NCBI GenBank assembly: GCA_003222235.1
Contig: QHVD01000174.1
Coordinates: 1 to 5,908, forward strand
Source: Gemmatimonadota bacterium
Lineage (GTDB): Bacteria > Gemmatimonadota > Gemmatimonadetes > Gemmatimonadales > GWC2-71-9
DNA: 5,908 nucleotides
Direction: 5' to 3'
The notes below the pieces were generated by a model that saw only the letters and a list, made by a program, of their open reading frames with translations, was not told the DNA's origin and did no database searches. Position 1 is the stretch's first letter. Every line of letters begins with the position of its first letter. Of the stretch, positions 1-5,908 are shown piece after piece. The translations under genes were made by a program, and so were the position numbers.

Positions 1-104
1 CCTAGTGGGCCGCTGCACGGCTCGCCAGGGTGTCTTCGTGCGGCCTTCCGCCGCCGGGTAATTGCCAACCTCATGGCGAACGTCATGCTGCCGCGGGGGT
101 CGGG

Positions 105-485
105 ATGGCGCGAGTCTTGATCATCGACGACGATGCCGGAGTGCGGAACAGCTTGCGCGCGCTCCTCGAACGCGCCGGGTACGAGGTGCTCGACGCGCCG
201 GACGGTCGGGCGGGACTGCGGATGCACGCCACTCAGCCCGCGGACCTGATCATCACCGATCTGTTCATGCCCGACTACGACGGCATCGAGACCATCCTCG
301 AGCTGCGCCGCACCGACCCGACGGCGAAGGTCGTCGCCGTGTCCGGAGGGGGATTCGGGGGCAGCCTCGATCTGAGCGCCGACGCACGGTCGCTCGGCGC
401 TCTGCGCACGTTCCGGAAGCCTCTGAACGGGCAGGAGGTGCTGGAGGCCGTTCGCGAGATTCTCGGTCCCGGGGGGACCGGCTGA
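105..485 (+). CDS. Stand-alone receiver-domain response regulator (CheY-like)
   Basis: This 126-aa protein is a single phospho-acceptor (receiver) domain with no output domain. Seen in the sequence: the acidic triad D8-D9-D10 after the first beta strand (ARVLIIDDD), the phospho-acceptor D52 in ITDLFMPDYDG, the switch Ser S80 in VVAVSGG, and the conserved Lys K105 in FRKPL. These are all the catalytic and switch positions of the family, so phosphorylation by a histidine kinase is expected. Such proteins act in the cytoplasm by phosphotransfer or protein-protein contact, not by binding DNA. I chose ATG 105 because the receiver fold begins directly there and a G-rich stretch (95-99) lies 5 bases upstream. 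A GTG at 30 would add 25 residues that do not resemble the domain. No kinase is visible. The 206-bp gap to the pump gene suggests a separate transcription unit. The family call is firm; the partner is unknown. Confidence 0.93.
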   Translation: MARVLIIDDDAGVRNSLRALLERAGYEVLDAPDGRAGLRMHATQPADLIITDLFMPDYDGIETILELRRTDPTAKVVAVSGGGFGGSLDLSADARSLGALRTFRKPLNGQEVLEAVREILGPGGTG

Positions 486-553
486 TCGCAGCTTCGTTCC
501 GCGCCCCGCCGGGTGCGACGCAAGATCAAACAGAACTTCAACAAGCCTCTGAG

Positions 554-578
554 CGCGGCCGGTCACAAGCCGGCCGCG
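554..578 (+). terminator. Perfect GC-rich hairpin downstream of the receiver gene (possible terminator or attenuator)
   Basis: The arms CGCGGCCGG (554-562) and CCGGCCGCG (570-578) are perfect reverse complements of 9 bp around the 7-base loop TCACAAG; a G-T wobble (553/579) could extend the stem. It lies 68 bases after the receiver stop. The downstream bases (GTCCGCGTTACCTTT) contain only short T pairs and triplets, so it is not a textbook U-tract terminator. It may be a terminator of the kind found in high-GC genomes, an attenuator in the pump leader, or a protein-binding palindrome. The inverted repeat is seen directly; the function is inferred. Confidence 0.5.
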
Positions 579-607
579 TCCGCGTTACCTTTCGGCGCGA
601 CCCGTGC

Positions 608-635
608 GGGGGCCGGGTGGGCCTGGGGGGGGGGG
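608..635 (+). promoter_or_regulatory. Putative G-quadruplex / 11-G tract in the RND operon leader
   Basis: Four guanine runs lie close together: G5 (608-612), CC, G3 (615-617), T, G3 (619-621), CCT, then G11 (625-635). This meets the classical pattern of four runs of at least three G with loops of 1-7 bases (here 2, 1 and 3). It sits on the coding strand and ends 56 bases before the pump ATG, so it could form in the non-template DNA strand or in the 5' leader mRNA. The pattern is seen directly; any effect on expression is inferred. The 11-G run may also vary in length by slippage. Confidence 0.45.
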
Positions 636-673
636 TCGGCGGACGGGGTTGCGACTCACAGAGGTAGCGACCA

Positions 674-683
674 GAGGAGAGGG
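674..683 (+). promoter_or_regulatory. Ribosome binding site of the RND pump gene
   Basis: The purine stretch GAGGAGAGGG contains AGGAG (675-679), 12 bases before the ATG at 692, and AGAGGG (678-683), 8 bases before it. It supports ATG 692, where the family's typical N terminus (MKLSEVAIGRPV) begins. No convincing -35/-10 pair could be picked out in the 486-691 gap, so the promoter is not located. Confidence 0.7.
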
Positions 684-691
684 ATCGGGCC

Positions 692-3600
692 ATGAAGCTC
701 TCCGAAGTTGCGATCGGGCGACCGGTGCTCGCGAGCATGGCGAGCGCCGCGCTGGTGTTGTTCGGCGTCATCGGCTACTCGCGCCTGTCGGTGCGAGAGT
801 TCCCGGACGTCGATCCTCCGGTCATCTCGGTGACGACCTCCCTGCCGGGCGCGAACGCCCAGGTCGTCGAGAGCGCGGTGACCGATGTCCTCGAGGAAGA
901 GCTCTCCACCATTCAGGGGCTCCGCACGCTGACGAGCACGTCCCAGGAGGAGTTCAGCCTCATCACGCTCGAGTTCACCCTCGACCGGCCCGTGGACGTC
1001 GCCGCGCAGGACGTGCGCGACAAGGTGTCGCGGGTGCGCAGCCGGTTGCCCCAGGACATCCTGGAGCCGGTGATCGCCAAGCAGGAGGCGGATGCCCAGC
1101 CCTTCATATACCTCGCGCTGTCGGGGGCGAACTACGACCTGATGCAGCTGTCCGACGTCGCGGACCGCGTGGTGAAGACGCGGCTCCAGAGCCTGCCGGG
1201 CGTGGGCAGCGCTCAGATCTTCGGCGAGCGCCGCTACGCGATGCGGGTCTGGGTGAAGCCCGACCAGCTGTCGGCCCGGGGGCTCACGGTCCAGGACGTC
1301 GAAACCGCGATCCGCACCCGCAACGTGGAGATCCCGGCGGGCCGGATCGAGTCCTCGCGCCGGGAGTTCTCGGTGCGTTCGCTGGGCGAGCTCAAGACCC
1401 CTCAGGAGTTTGGAGAGCTCGCCGTCGCGAGCCAGGGCGGCCAGCTGGTGAAGCTCAAGGACATCGCCCGGGTGGAGCTTGGGCCCGAGGACGACCGCTC
1501 GGTGTTCCGGTACAACGGGAACCCGTCCGTGGCGATCGGGGTGGTGCGGCAGTCCAAAGCGAATCTGCTGGATGTCGCCCGCCGCATCCGCGCCGAGCTG
1601 CCGGCGATCAACCAGGTCCTGCCGCCCGGCGTGAAACTGGACGTCGGATTCGACCTATCGGTGTTCGTCACGCACTCGATCGACGACGCGCGCCTGACGC
1701 TCGTGATCGCGGCGATCCTGGTGGTGTTCATCATCTTCATCTTCCTGCGCAATTTGCGGGCGACGATCATCCCCGGGCTCGCGATCCCGGCGTCGATCGT
1801 TTCCACGTTCGCGATCATGTACTTCCTCGGCTTCTCGATCAACAATTTCACGCTGCTCGCGCTCACGATCGCGATCGGCATCGTGGTGGACGACGCCATC
1901 ATCGTGCTCGAGAATGCCTACCGCCATCAGGAGGAGCTGAACGAGCCGCCCGAGCAGGCGGCGCTGCGGGGCTCGAACGAGATCGGCTTCGCGGTGATCG
2001 CGACGACCATCGCGCTGGTGGCGGTCTTCACGCCGCTGGCCTTCCTGCAGGGGACGACGGGGCGCCTGTTCAACGAATTCGGCATCGCGGTCGCGGGCGC
2101 GGTGGTGATCTCGGGCTTCGTGGCGCTGACCCTCACGCCGATGCTGTGCGCCAGGATCCTGCGCGTGCCGCACGAGCACGGGGCGCTCTTTGTCGCGTTC
2201 GAGCGCGGCTTCCAAGCCTTGAGCGAGCACTACCGACGCTGGGTCGGGGGCGCGGTGCGCCACCGCGGCCTCGTCATGACCGGCGCCGTGGGGGCCGTGG
2301 CCCTTGCCGCGGTGCTGTTCTCCCGCCTCAAGTCGGAGTTCGTGCCCCAGGACGATCGCGGATACTTCATCGTGTTCGCGCAGGGGCCCGAGGGCGCCAC
2401 GCTTCCGTACATGGACGGCTACCAGCGGCGGCTGGAGGAGATCATCGGCCGCACGAAGGACATCGAGGGGTACTTCAGCATCGTGGGATTCCAGGGGCGC
2501 GTGAGCCAGGGAATCATGTTCGCGCGGCTCACCGACTGGAGCAAGCGCCGCCGCACCGTGCAACAGGTCGTCGGGGAGGTGCAGCCGCAGTTCTTCGGCA
2601 TCCCGGGCGTCCTGGCGTTCGCCAACGTTCCGGCGGCGTTCGGGGGCTTCGGCCAGCCGGTACAGTACGTGGTGCAGAACCCCGACTTCGCGCTGCTCGG
2701 CAAGGCCATGGACACGCTCGTGACCCGGGCGCGCGCGATCAAAGGGCTCGTCAACGTCAATACCGATCTGCGGGTCAACAAGCCCGAGCTGACCGTCGCC
2801 TTCGACCGCGACCGGGCGGAGGACATCGGGGTGCCGGTGGGGGACATCGCGGCGGCGCTCCAGACGTTTCTCGGCGGCCGGCGCGTGAGCACGTTCACGC
2901 GCAACGACAAGCTCTACTACGTCATGGTCCAGCTCGACTCCGCCCAGCGCCGCACGCCGAGCGACCTGTCGGGCCTGTACGTGCGGGGGCGCAACGGCCA
3001 GCTCGTGCAGCTCGACGCGGTGGCGCACGTCCGCGAGGGCGTGGGGCCCCGACAGCTGAACCACTACAACCGTGTACGCGACTTCACGCTCACCGCCGGG
3101 CTCGCCCCCGGCTTCGCTCTGGGCGAGGCGCTGGATTCGCTGGACCGGGCGGCGCGCGCCGTCCTGCCCCGAGGCAGCTCGACCGCGCTGGCGGGCGAGT
3201 CCCGCGATCTCAAGGAGAGCGGCGGCGCCCTGTACTTCGCGTTCGGGGTCGCGCTGGTGGTCGTGTTCATGGTGCTCGCCTCCCAGTTCGAGTCGCTCGT
3301 GCACCCGTTCACGGTGCTCCTCGCCGTGCCGCTCGCCGTCACGGGCGCGCTCGCGACGCTGTTCGCGGTGCGGTCGACCCTGAACCTCTACAGCCAGATC
3401 GGCATGATCCTCCTCATCGGCCTCGTGACCAAGAACTCGATCTTGCTGGTCGAGTACACCAACCAGCTGAAGGCCCGCGGCATGGATACGGTGGCCGCGG
3501 TGATCGAGGCGGGCCGGATCCGCCTGCGGCCGATCCTCATGACGTCAGTGGCGACGATCATGGGCGCGCTCCCCGTGGCCATGGGGCTTGGCGCCGGCTC

Positions 3601-3760
3601 GGCGTCCCGGCGGCCGCTCGGGTACGCCATCGTGGGCGGCATCTTCTTCTCCACGGTGCTCACGCTGTTCGTGGTGCCCGTGGCGTATGTGCTGCTCGAC
3701 CGCTTGACGGCGCGGGAACCGCGCGATCTGCGGGCGAGCGAACCCGTGGAGGCCGACTGA
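692..3760 (+). CDS. RND efflux pump permease, HAE-1 (AcrB/MexB/MdtBC) family
   Basis: A 1022-aa inner-membrane transporter that would export hydrophobic or amphiphilic compounds in exchange for protons, as the motor of a tripartite pump. Length matches the family (about 1010-1050). Layout: TM1 at about 12-30; first large periplasmic domain about 31-334; TM2-TM6 about 335-485; TM7 about 526-545; second periplasmic domain about 546-845; TM8-TM12 about 846-1005. Proton-relay residues are intact: D400-D401 in TM4 (GIVVDDAIIVLEN), K914 in TM10 (GLVTKNSILLVEY) and T951 in RLRPILMTS, equivalent to AcrB D407/D408, K940 and T978. The Gly/Phe-rich AFGGFGQPVQ stretch (about 648-657) lies where AcrB has its switch loop. 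Other family signatures are VAAQDVRDKV and SQFESLVHPF. No frameshift is visible. Substrate cannot be told: an intact Asp pair separates it from mutated pumps but does not separate drugs from lipids or other amphiphiles. Its stop shares one base with the channel gene start. Confidence 0.97.
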   Translation: MKLSEVAIGRPVLASMASAALVLFGVIGYSRLSVREFPDVDPPVISVTTSLPGANAQVVESAVTDVLEEELSTIQGLRTLTSTSQEEFSLITLEFTLDRPVDVAAQDVRDKVSRVRSRLPQDILEPVIAKQEADAQPFIYLALSGANYDLMQLSDVADRVVKTRLQSLPGVGSAQIFGERRYAMRVWVKPDQLSARGLTVQDVETAIRTRNVEIPAGRIESSRREFSVRSLGELKTPQEFGELAVASQGGQLVKLKDIARVELGPEDDRSVFRYNGNPSVAIGVVRQSKANLLDVARRIRAELPAINQVLPPGVKLDVGFDLSVFVTHSIDDARLTLVIAAILVVFIIFIFLRNLRATIIPGLAIPASIVSTFAIMYFLGFSINNFTLLALTIAIGIVVDDAIIVLENAYRHQEELNEPPEQAALRGSNEIGFAVIATTIALVAVFTPLAFLQGTTGRLFNEFGIAVAGAVVISGFVALTLTPMLCARILRVPHEHGALFVAFERGFQALSEHYRRWVGGAVRHRGLVMTGAVGAVALAAVLFSRLKSEFVPQDDRGYFIVFAQGPEGATLPYMDGYQRRLEEIIGRTKDIEGYFSIVGFQGRVSQGIMFARLTDWSKRRRTVQQVVGEVQPQFFGIPGVLAFANVPAAFGGFGQPVQYVVQNPDFALLGKAMDTLVTRARAIKGLVNVNTDLRVNKPELTVAFDRDRAEDIGVPVGDIAAALQTFLGGRRVSTFTRNDKLYYVMVQLDSAQRRTPSDLSGLYVRGRNGQLVQLDAVAHVREGVGPRQLNHYNRVRDFTLTAGLAPGFALGEALDSLDRAARAVLPRGSSTALAGESRDLKESGGALYFAFGVALVVVFMVLASQFESLVHPFTVLLAVPLAVTGALATLFAVRSTLNLYSQIGMILLIGLVTKNSILLVEYTNQLKARGMDTVAAVIEAGRIRLRPILMTSVATIMGALPVAMGLGAGSASRRPLGYAIVGGIFFSTVLTLFVVPVAYVLLDRLTAREPRDLRASEPVEAD
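3748..3752 (+). promoter_or_regulatory. Ribosome binding site of the TolC-family gene, inside the pump gene
   Basis: GGAGG lies within the last codons of the pump gene, 7 bases before the ATG at 3760. The ideal spacing decides this start, even though the same frame stays open far upstream as a non-coding consequence of high GC. With the TGATG junction it favours reinitiation by ribosomes that finish the pump. Confidence 0.8.
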
Positions 3761-5064
3761 TGCTGCCCCTCGTCGCGGCTCTACATCTCCAGCTCCAGTT
3801 CCAGCTCCAGGTCGTGGATGCGGCTCCCGATTCGGTTCCGACCGTCACGTTGTCCGAGGCGCTTCGCCGGGCGACCGGCCTCGACCCGAACTACGTGGCG
3901 GCCGTCGGCCAGGTGGACAACGCCGCCTGGGCGCGACGCAGCGCGTTCTCGGTCTTCGTCCTGCCCTCCATGACTCTGAGCACCGACTTCGCCTGGCCGA
4001 ATCCGCAAAGCGTCAACTTCGTCACATTCCAGAAGGTGCCGCGTCAAGTGACGGCGCAGCTCACCGCCCGTTACGACCTGTTTCTGGGTGGGCAGAAGCT
4101 CGCCGAGCTGTCCCGCTCGGGGGCGGCGCTGGAGGGGGCCCACGCGGGCGAGCTCGCGGCGCGGTTCGCGGCGGCGCTGCTCACCGAGTCCGATTACTAT
4201 GCGGTGCTGGCGGGCCAGGAGCTGCAACGGGTGGCGCGCGAGCGCGTGCGGCGCGCCGAGGAGCAGTTGGCGGTGGCGCGGGCCCGAGTCGCGACGGGGG
4301 CGGCGGTGCAGACCGATTCGCTGCAGCTGCGTCTCGAGCTGACGCAGGCGCGCGTGAGTTTGCTCGAGCAGGAGTCGGCGCTGCGGCTCGCGCGGCTCGA
4401 GCTGGGGCGGCGGGTGGGGGTGGCGGGACCGGCGGACGCTGCGCCCCTCGATACCGCTCCGGCGCCGGAGCTACCCCTCAGCCTGGCCGATGCGATCGCG
4501 CAGGCCGCGACTCAGGGGCCTCAGTACCGTGTGGCGCAGGCGAACGAGCGGGCCGCCAGCGCGGCGTTCCGCGCCACGCTGGGTCAGTACCTCCCCCACG
4601 CGACGCTGACCTTCAACGCACTCGCCTTCGACACGCTATTCTTTCCGTCGGACTTCAAGCGGACGACGTTTACCCTCGGGGTGTCCTTCCCGCTCTGGGA
4701 CAACGGGCAGCGCGAGGTTGCGCTGAGCCAGGCGCGGGTGAACCGCGACGTCGCGCGAGCGATTCGTCAGGACATGGACCGGGCCGTGCAGCACGACGTG
4801 ACCGCCGCGTACGACGGCTACGTCACCGCGCGCGCCAGCGCCGAGCTCGCGGGCGAGGGGCGGCGAGTGGCGCGAGAAAACTTCCGCGTGCAAGAGAGCC
4901 GCTACCGGGCGGGCGCGACAACGATCCTCGACCTCCTCAAGGCGCAGTCCGACCTCGACGACGCGGAGTCCGCTCTGGTGCAGGCGCGGTACGCGACGCG
5001 ACTGGCGCTGGCGGGGCTCGAGACCATCCTCGGCCGGCGTCTCTTTACCGAACCGGAACGATGA
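3760..5064 (+). CDS. TolC-family outer-membrane efflux channel
   Basis: A 434-aa protein expected to trimerise into an outer-membrane barrel with a long periplasmic alpha tunnel and act as the exit duct for the adjacent pump. Two outer-membrane-efflux-protein repeats are visible. Repeat one runs from about residue 28 (VTLSEALRRA) to 225, with a strand region ending at DLFLGGQ (about 106-112), a long coiled coil, and the turn TGAAVQTDSLQ (179-189). Repeat two runs from about 245 to 425, with SFPLWDNGQ (309-317) and the turn AGATTILDLLKAQ (384-396). The two turns match the conserved Gly-x-x-Thr/Asp-rich loops at the periplasmic tip of TolC, where adaptors dock. The N terminus (MLPLVAALHLQLQFQLQ) has no Lys or Arg and alternates Leu/Phe with Gln, so it is an unusual signal peptide. 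No lipobox Cys is present, unlike OprM-type channels. Its start overlaps the pump stop by 1 base and its stop overlaps the adaptor start by 4. Confidence 0.94.
   Translation: MLPLVAALHLQLQFQLQVVDAAPDSVPTVTLSEALRRATGLDPNYVAAVGQVDNAAWARRSAFSVFVLPSMTLSTDFAWPNPQSVNFVTFQKVPRQVTAQLTARYDLFLGGQKLAELSRSGAALEGAHAGELAARFAAALLTESDYYAVLAGQELQRVARERVRRAEEQLAVARARVATGAAVQTDSLQLRLELTQARVSLLEQESALRLARLELGRRVGVAGPADAAPLDTAPAPELPLSLADAIAQAATQGPQYRVAQANERAASAAFRATLGQYLPHATLTFNALAFDTLFFPSDFKRTTFTLGVSFPLWDNGQREVALSQARVNRDVARAIRQDMDRAVQHDVTAAYDGYVTARASAELAGEGRRVARENFRVQESRYRAGATTILDLLKAQSDLDDAESALVQARYATRLALAGLETILGRRLFTEPER
3787..3810 (+). repeat. Hexanucleotide tandem repeat CTCCAG x4 in the channel signal region
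   Basis: Four in-frame copies of CTCCAG lie end to end; the third has one change (TTCCAG). They encode Leu-Gln-Leu-Gln-Phe-Gln-Leu-Gln (residues 10-17 of the TolC-family protein). A six-base unit can gain or lose copies without breaking the frame, altering only the length of the N-terminal segment. The repeat is seen directly; variability is inference. Confidence 0.75.
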
Positions 5065-5908
5065 GCGACCGCGACAGGGCGCGTCGAGCGTGGTGCGCAG
5101 CGGCGGTGGTGGTCGTCGTCGTCGCCGGGGCGTGCAAGAAGAGCCGGGCCGGTGGACCGGGGGGCGTCGGGGGCGGCGGCCCGATGGGCCTCCCCGTCGA
5201 GGTCGCCGTTGCCCGCATCGACACGGTGCGCGACGAGATCACCGCGACGGGTGAGATCGAAGCGGTGCAGTCGATCGACCTGCGCCCGGAGGTGGACGGG
5301 CGGATCGTCGACATCCTGGTCCGCGAGGGCCAGGAGGTCGAGAAGGAGGCGCCGCTCTTCAAGGTGGACGACGCTCAGCTCCGGGCCCAGGTGGCCCAAC
5401 TCGAGGCCCAGCGCGACCTGGCACAGCAGGCGTTGGCGCGGACGAAGGACCTGGCAAATCAGAATGCCTCGTCGGCCGCGGACCTGGAGCGCGCCGAGGC
5501 GACGGCCCGGAGCGCGCAGGCGGAGTACGACCTCCAGCGCATCAGACTCGAGCGCACGACCGTGCGGGCGCCGTTCACCGGCGTGGTGGGGCAGCGGTAC
5601 GTCAGCCTGGGGGACTACGTCACAACCAGCACGCGCCTCGTGTCCCTCCACACGGTGAACCCGCAACGCGCCTCCTTCCCGGTGCCGGAGCGGTTCGCGC
5701 GGCTGCTGCGCCCCGGACAGAAAGTCACGTTCCGGGTCGCGGCAATTCCCGGTCGCGATTTCACGGGGCAGGTGGACTTCGTGGACCCCGTCATCCAGCT
5801 GCCGGGCCGCACGATCATGGTGAAGGCCCGGGCCCCGAACGGCCAGCGGCTGCTGCAACCGGGGATGTTCATCGAGGCGCGGCTCGTCACCGCGGTGCGC
5901 CCCGGGGC
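5061..5908 (+). CDS. RND periplasmic adaptor (membrane fusion protein), 3' end outside the window
   Basis: 282 codons are present; family members usually have about 350-420 residues, so the membrane-proximal C-terminal part is missing. The adaptor links pump and channel in the periplasm. Order seen: basic n-region (R4-R9), hydrophobic core with six consecutive Val (16-21), probable lipidation Cys C25 in VAGACKK, a Gly-rich linker (31-43), first lipoyl half (about 74-103, LRPEVDGRIVDILVREGQEV), alpha hairpin (about 104-165), second lipoyl half (about 166-196, TTVRAPFTGVVGQRYVSLGDYV), then a beta-barrel domain (about 204-282, PERFARLLRPGQKV onward). R127, L131 and S138 near the hairpin turn have exactly the spacing of AcrA R128/L132/S139, the channel-docking motif. 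ATG 5061 overlaps the channel stop (ATGA) and leads straight into the signal sequence. No other start is convincing. The lipobox is weak (Ala, not Leu, at -3), so lipidation is probable rather than certain. Confidence 0.93.
   Translation, partial: MSDRDRARRAWCAAAVVVVVVAGACKKSRAGGPGGVGGGGPMGLPVEVAVARIDTVRDEITATGEIEAVQSIDLRPEVDGRIVDILVREGQEVEKEAPLFKVDDAQLRAQVAQLEAQRDLAQQALARTKDLANQNASSAADLERAEATARSAQAEYDLQRIRLERTTVRAPFTGVVGQRYVSLGDYVTTSTRLVSLHTVNPQRASFPVPERFARLLRPGQKVTFRVAAIPGRDFTGQVDFVDPVIQLPGRTIMVKARAPNGQRLLQPGMFIEARLVTAVRPG

Noticed and set aside
30..104. 25-residue N-terminal extension of the receiver protein from a GTG
   Set aside because: The extension does not resemble the receiver family, and ATG 105 starts exactly at the first beta strand.
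73..120. 15-codon ORF (MANVMLPRGSGWRES) overlapping the receiver start, possible leader peptide
   Set aside because: No Shine-Dalgarno sequence upstream and no attenuator structure linked to it; chance is a sufficient explanation.
486..691. Sigma-70 type -35/-10 promoter
   Set aside because: No TTGACA/TATAAT-like pair with suitable spacing could be supported; the slightly AT-richer stretch near 524-546 is too weak to call.
1866..1877. 12-bp palindrome CGATCGCGATCG inside the pump gene
   Set aside because: It encodes conserved TM4 residues (Thr-Ile-Ala-Ile-Gly) using favoured ATC/GCG codons; coding constraint explains it.
1655..3304. 549-codon antisense open frame over the pump gene
   Set aside because: It encodes a His/Arg/Asp/Glu-rich sequence without recognisable domains, as expected from the reverse strand of a GC-rich gene.
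604..3759. A very long open frame in another phase over the whole pump gene, continuing into the channel gene
   Set aside because: The upstream part is Arg/Gly/Ala/Pro-rich low-complexity translation opposed to a perfect RND pump in the other phase. Only the portion from ATG 3760 is a real protein; the rest is stop-poor because of high GC.
4902..5858. 318-codon antisense open frame over the channel end and adaptor
   Set aside because: The opposite strand encodes a clear adaptor with all domains in order; the antisense product has no recognisable features.

Overview
The window comes from a Gram-negative (outer-membrane-bearing) bacterium with very high GC, which I judge by eye at around 70% with strong G/C preference at third codon positions. 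A complete tripartite RND efflux system (inner-membrane pump, outer-membrane channel, periplasmic adaptor) shows that the host has two membranes. Composition and gene style fit Gemmatimonadota, Myxococcota, Acidobacteriota or similar soil lineages, but nothing here fixes the taxon.

Layout, all on the + strand. Positions 1-104 hold no supported gene. Positions 105-485 encode a 126-aa stand-alone receiver (CheY-like) response regulator. A 206-bp gap follows (486-691). It holds a perfect 9-bp GC hairpin (554-578), a guanine-rich block ending in a run of 11 G (608-635, a canonical G-quadruplex pattern) and a purine-rich Shine-Dalgarno region (674-683). Positions 692-3760 encode a 1022-aa HAE-1/AcrB-type RND pump with its proton-relay residues intact. 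Positions 3760-5064 encode a 434-aa TolC-family channel, and 5061-5908 encode the first 282 residues of a periplasmic adaptor (HlyD/AcrA family, probable lipoprotein) that runs off the end of the window.

The last three genes form a tight operon. The pump stop and channel start share one base (TGATG), and the channel stop and adaptor start overlap by four bases (ATGA), so translational coupling is likely. Together the products would build a proton-driven pump spanning both membranes. The adaptor carries an Arg/Leu/Ser pattern at its hairpin tip with the same spacing as the AcrA channel-docking motif. The order pump-channel-adaptor differs from the common adaptor-pump-channel order. No DNA-binding regulator is present, and the upstream receiver protein has no output domain.

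I see no clearly new biological system. The most unusual points are the G-tract/G-quadruplex pattern in the pump leader, the hexanucleotide repeat that gives the channel an atypical Leu-Gln-alternating N terminus without a basic residue, and the non-standard lipobox of the adaptor.
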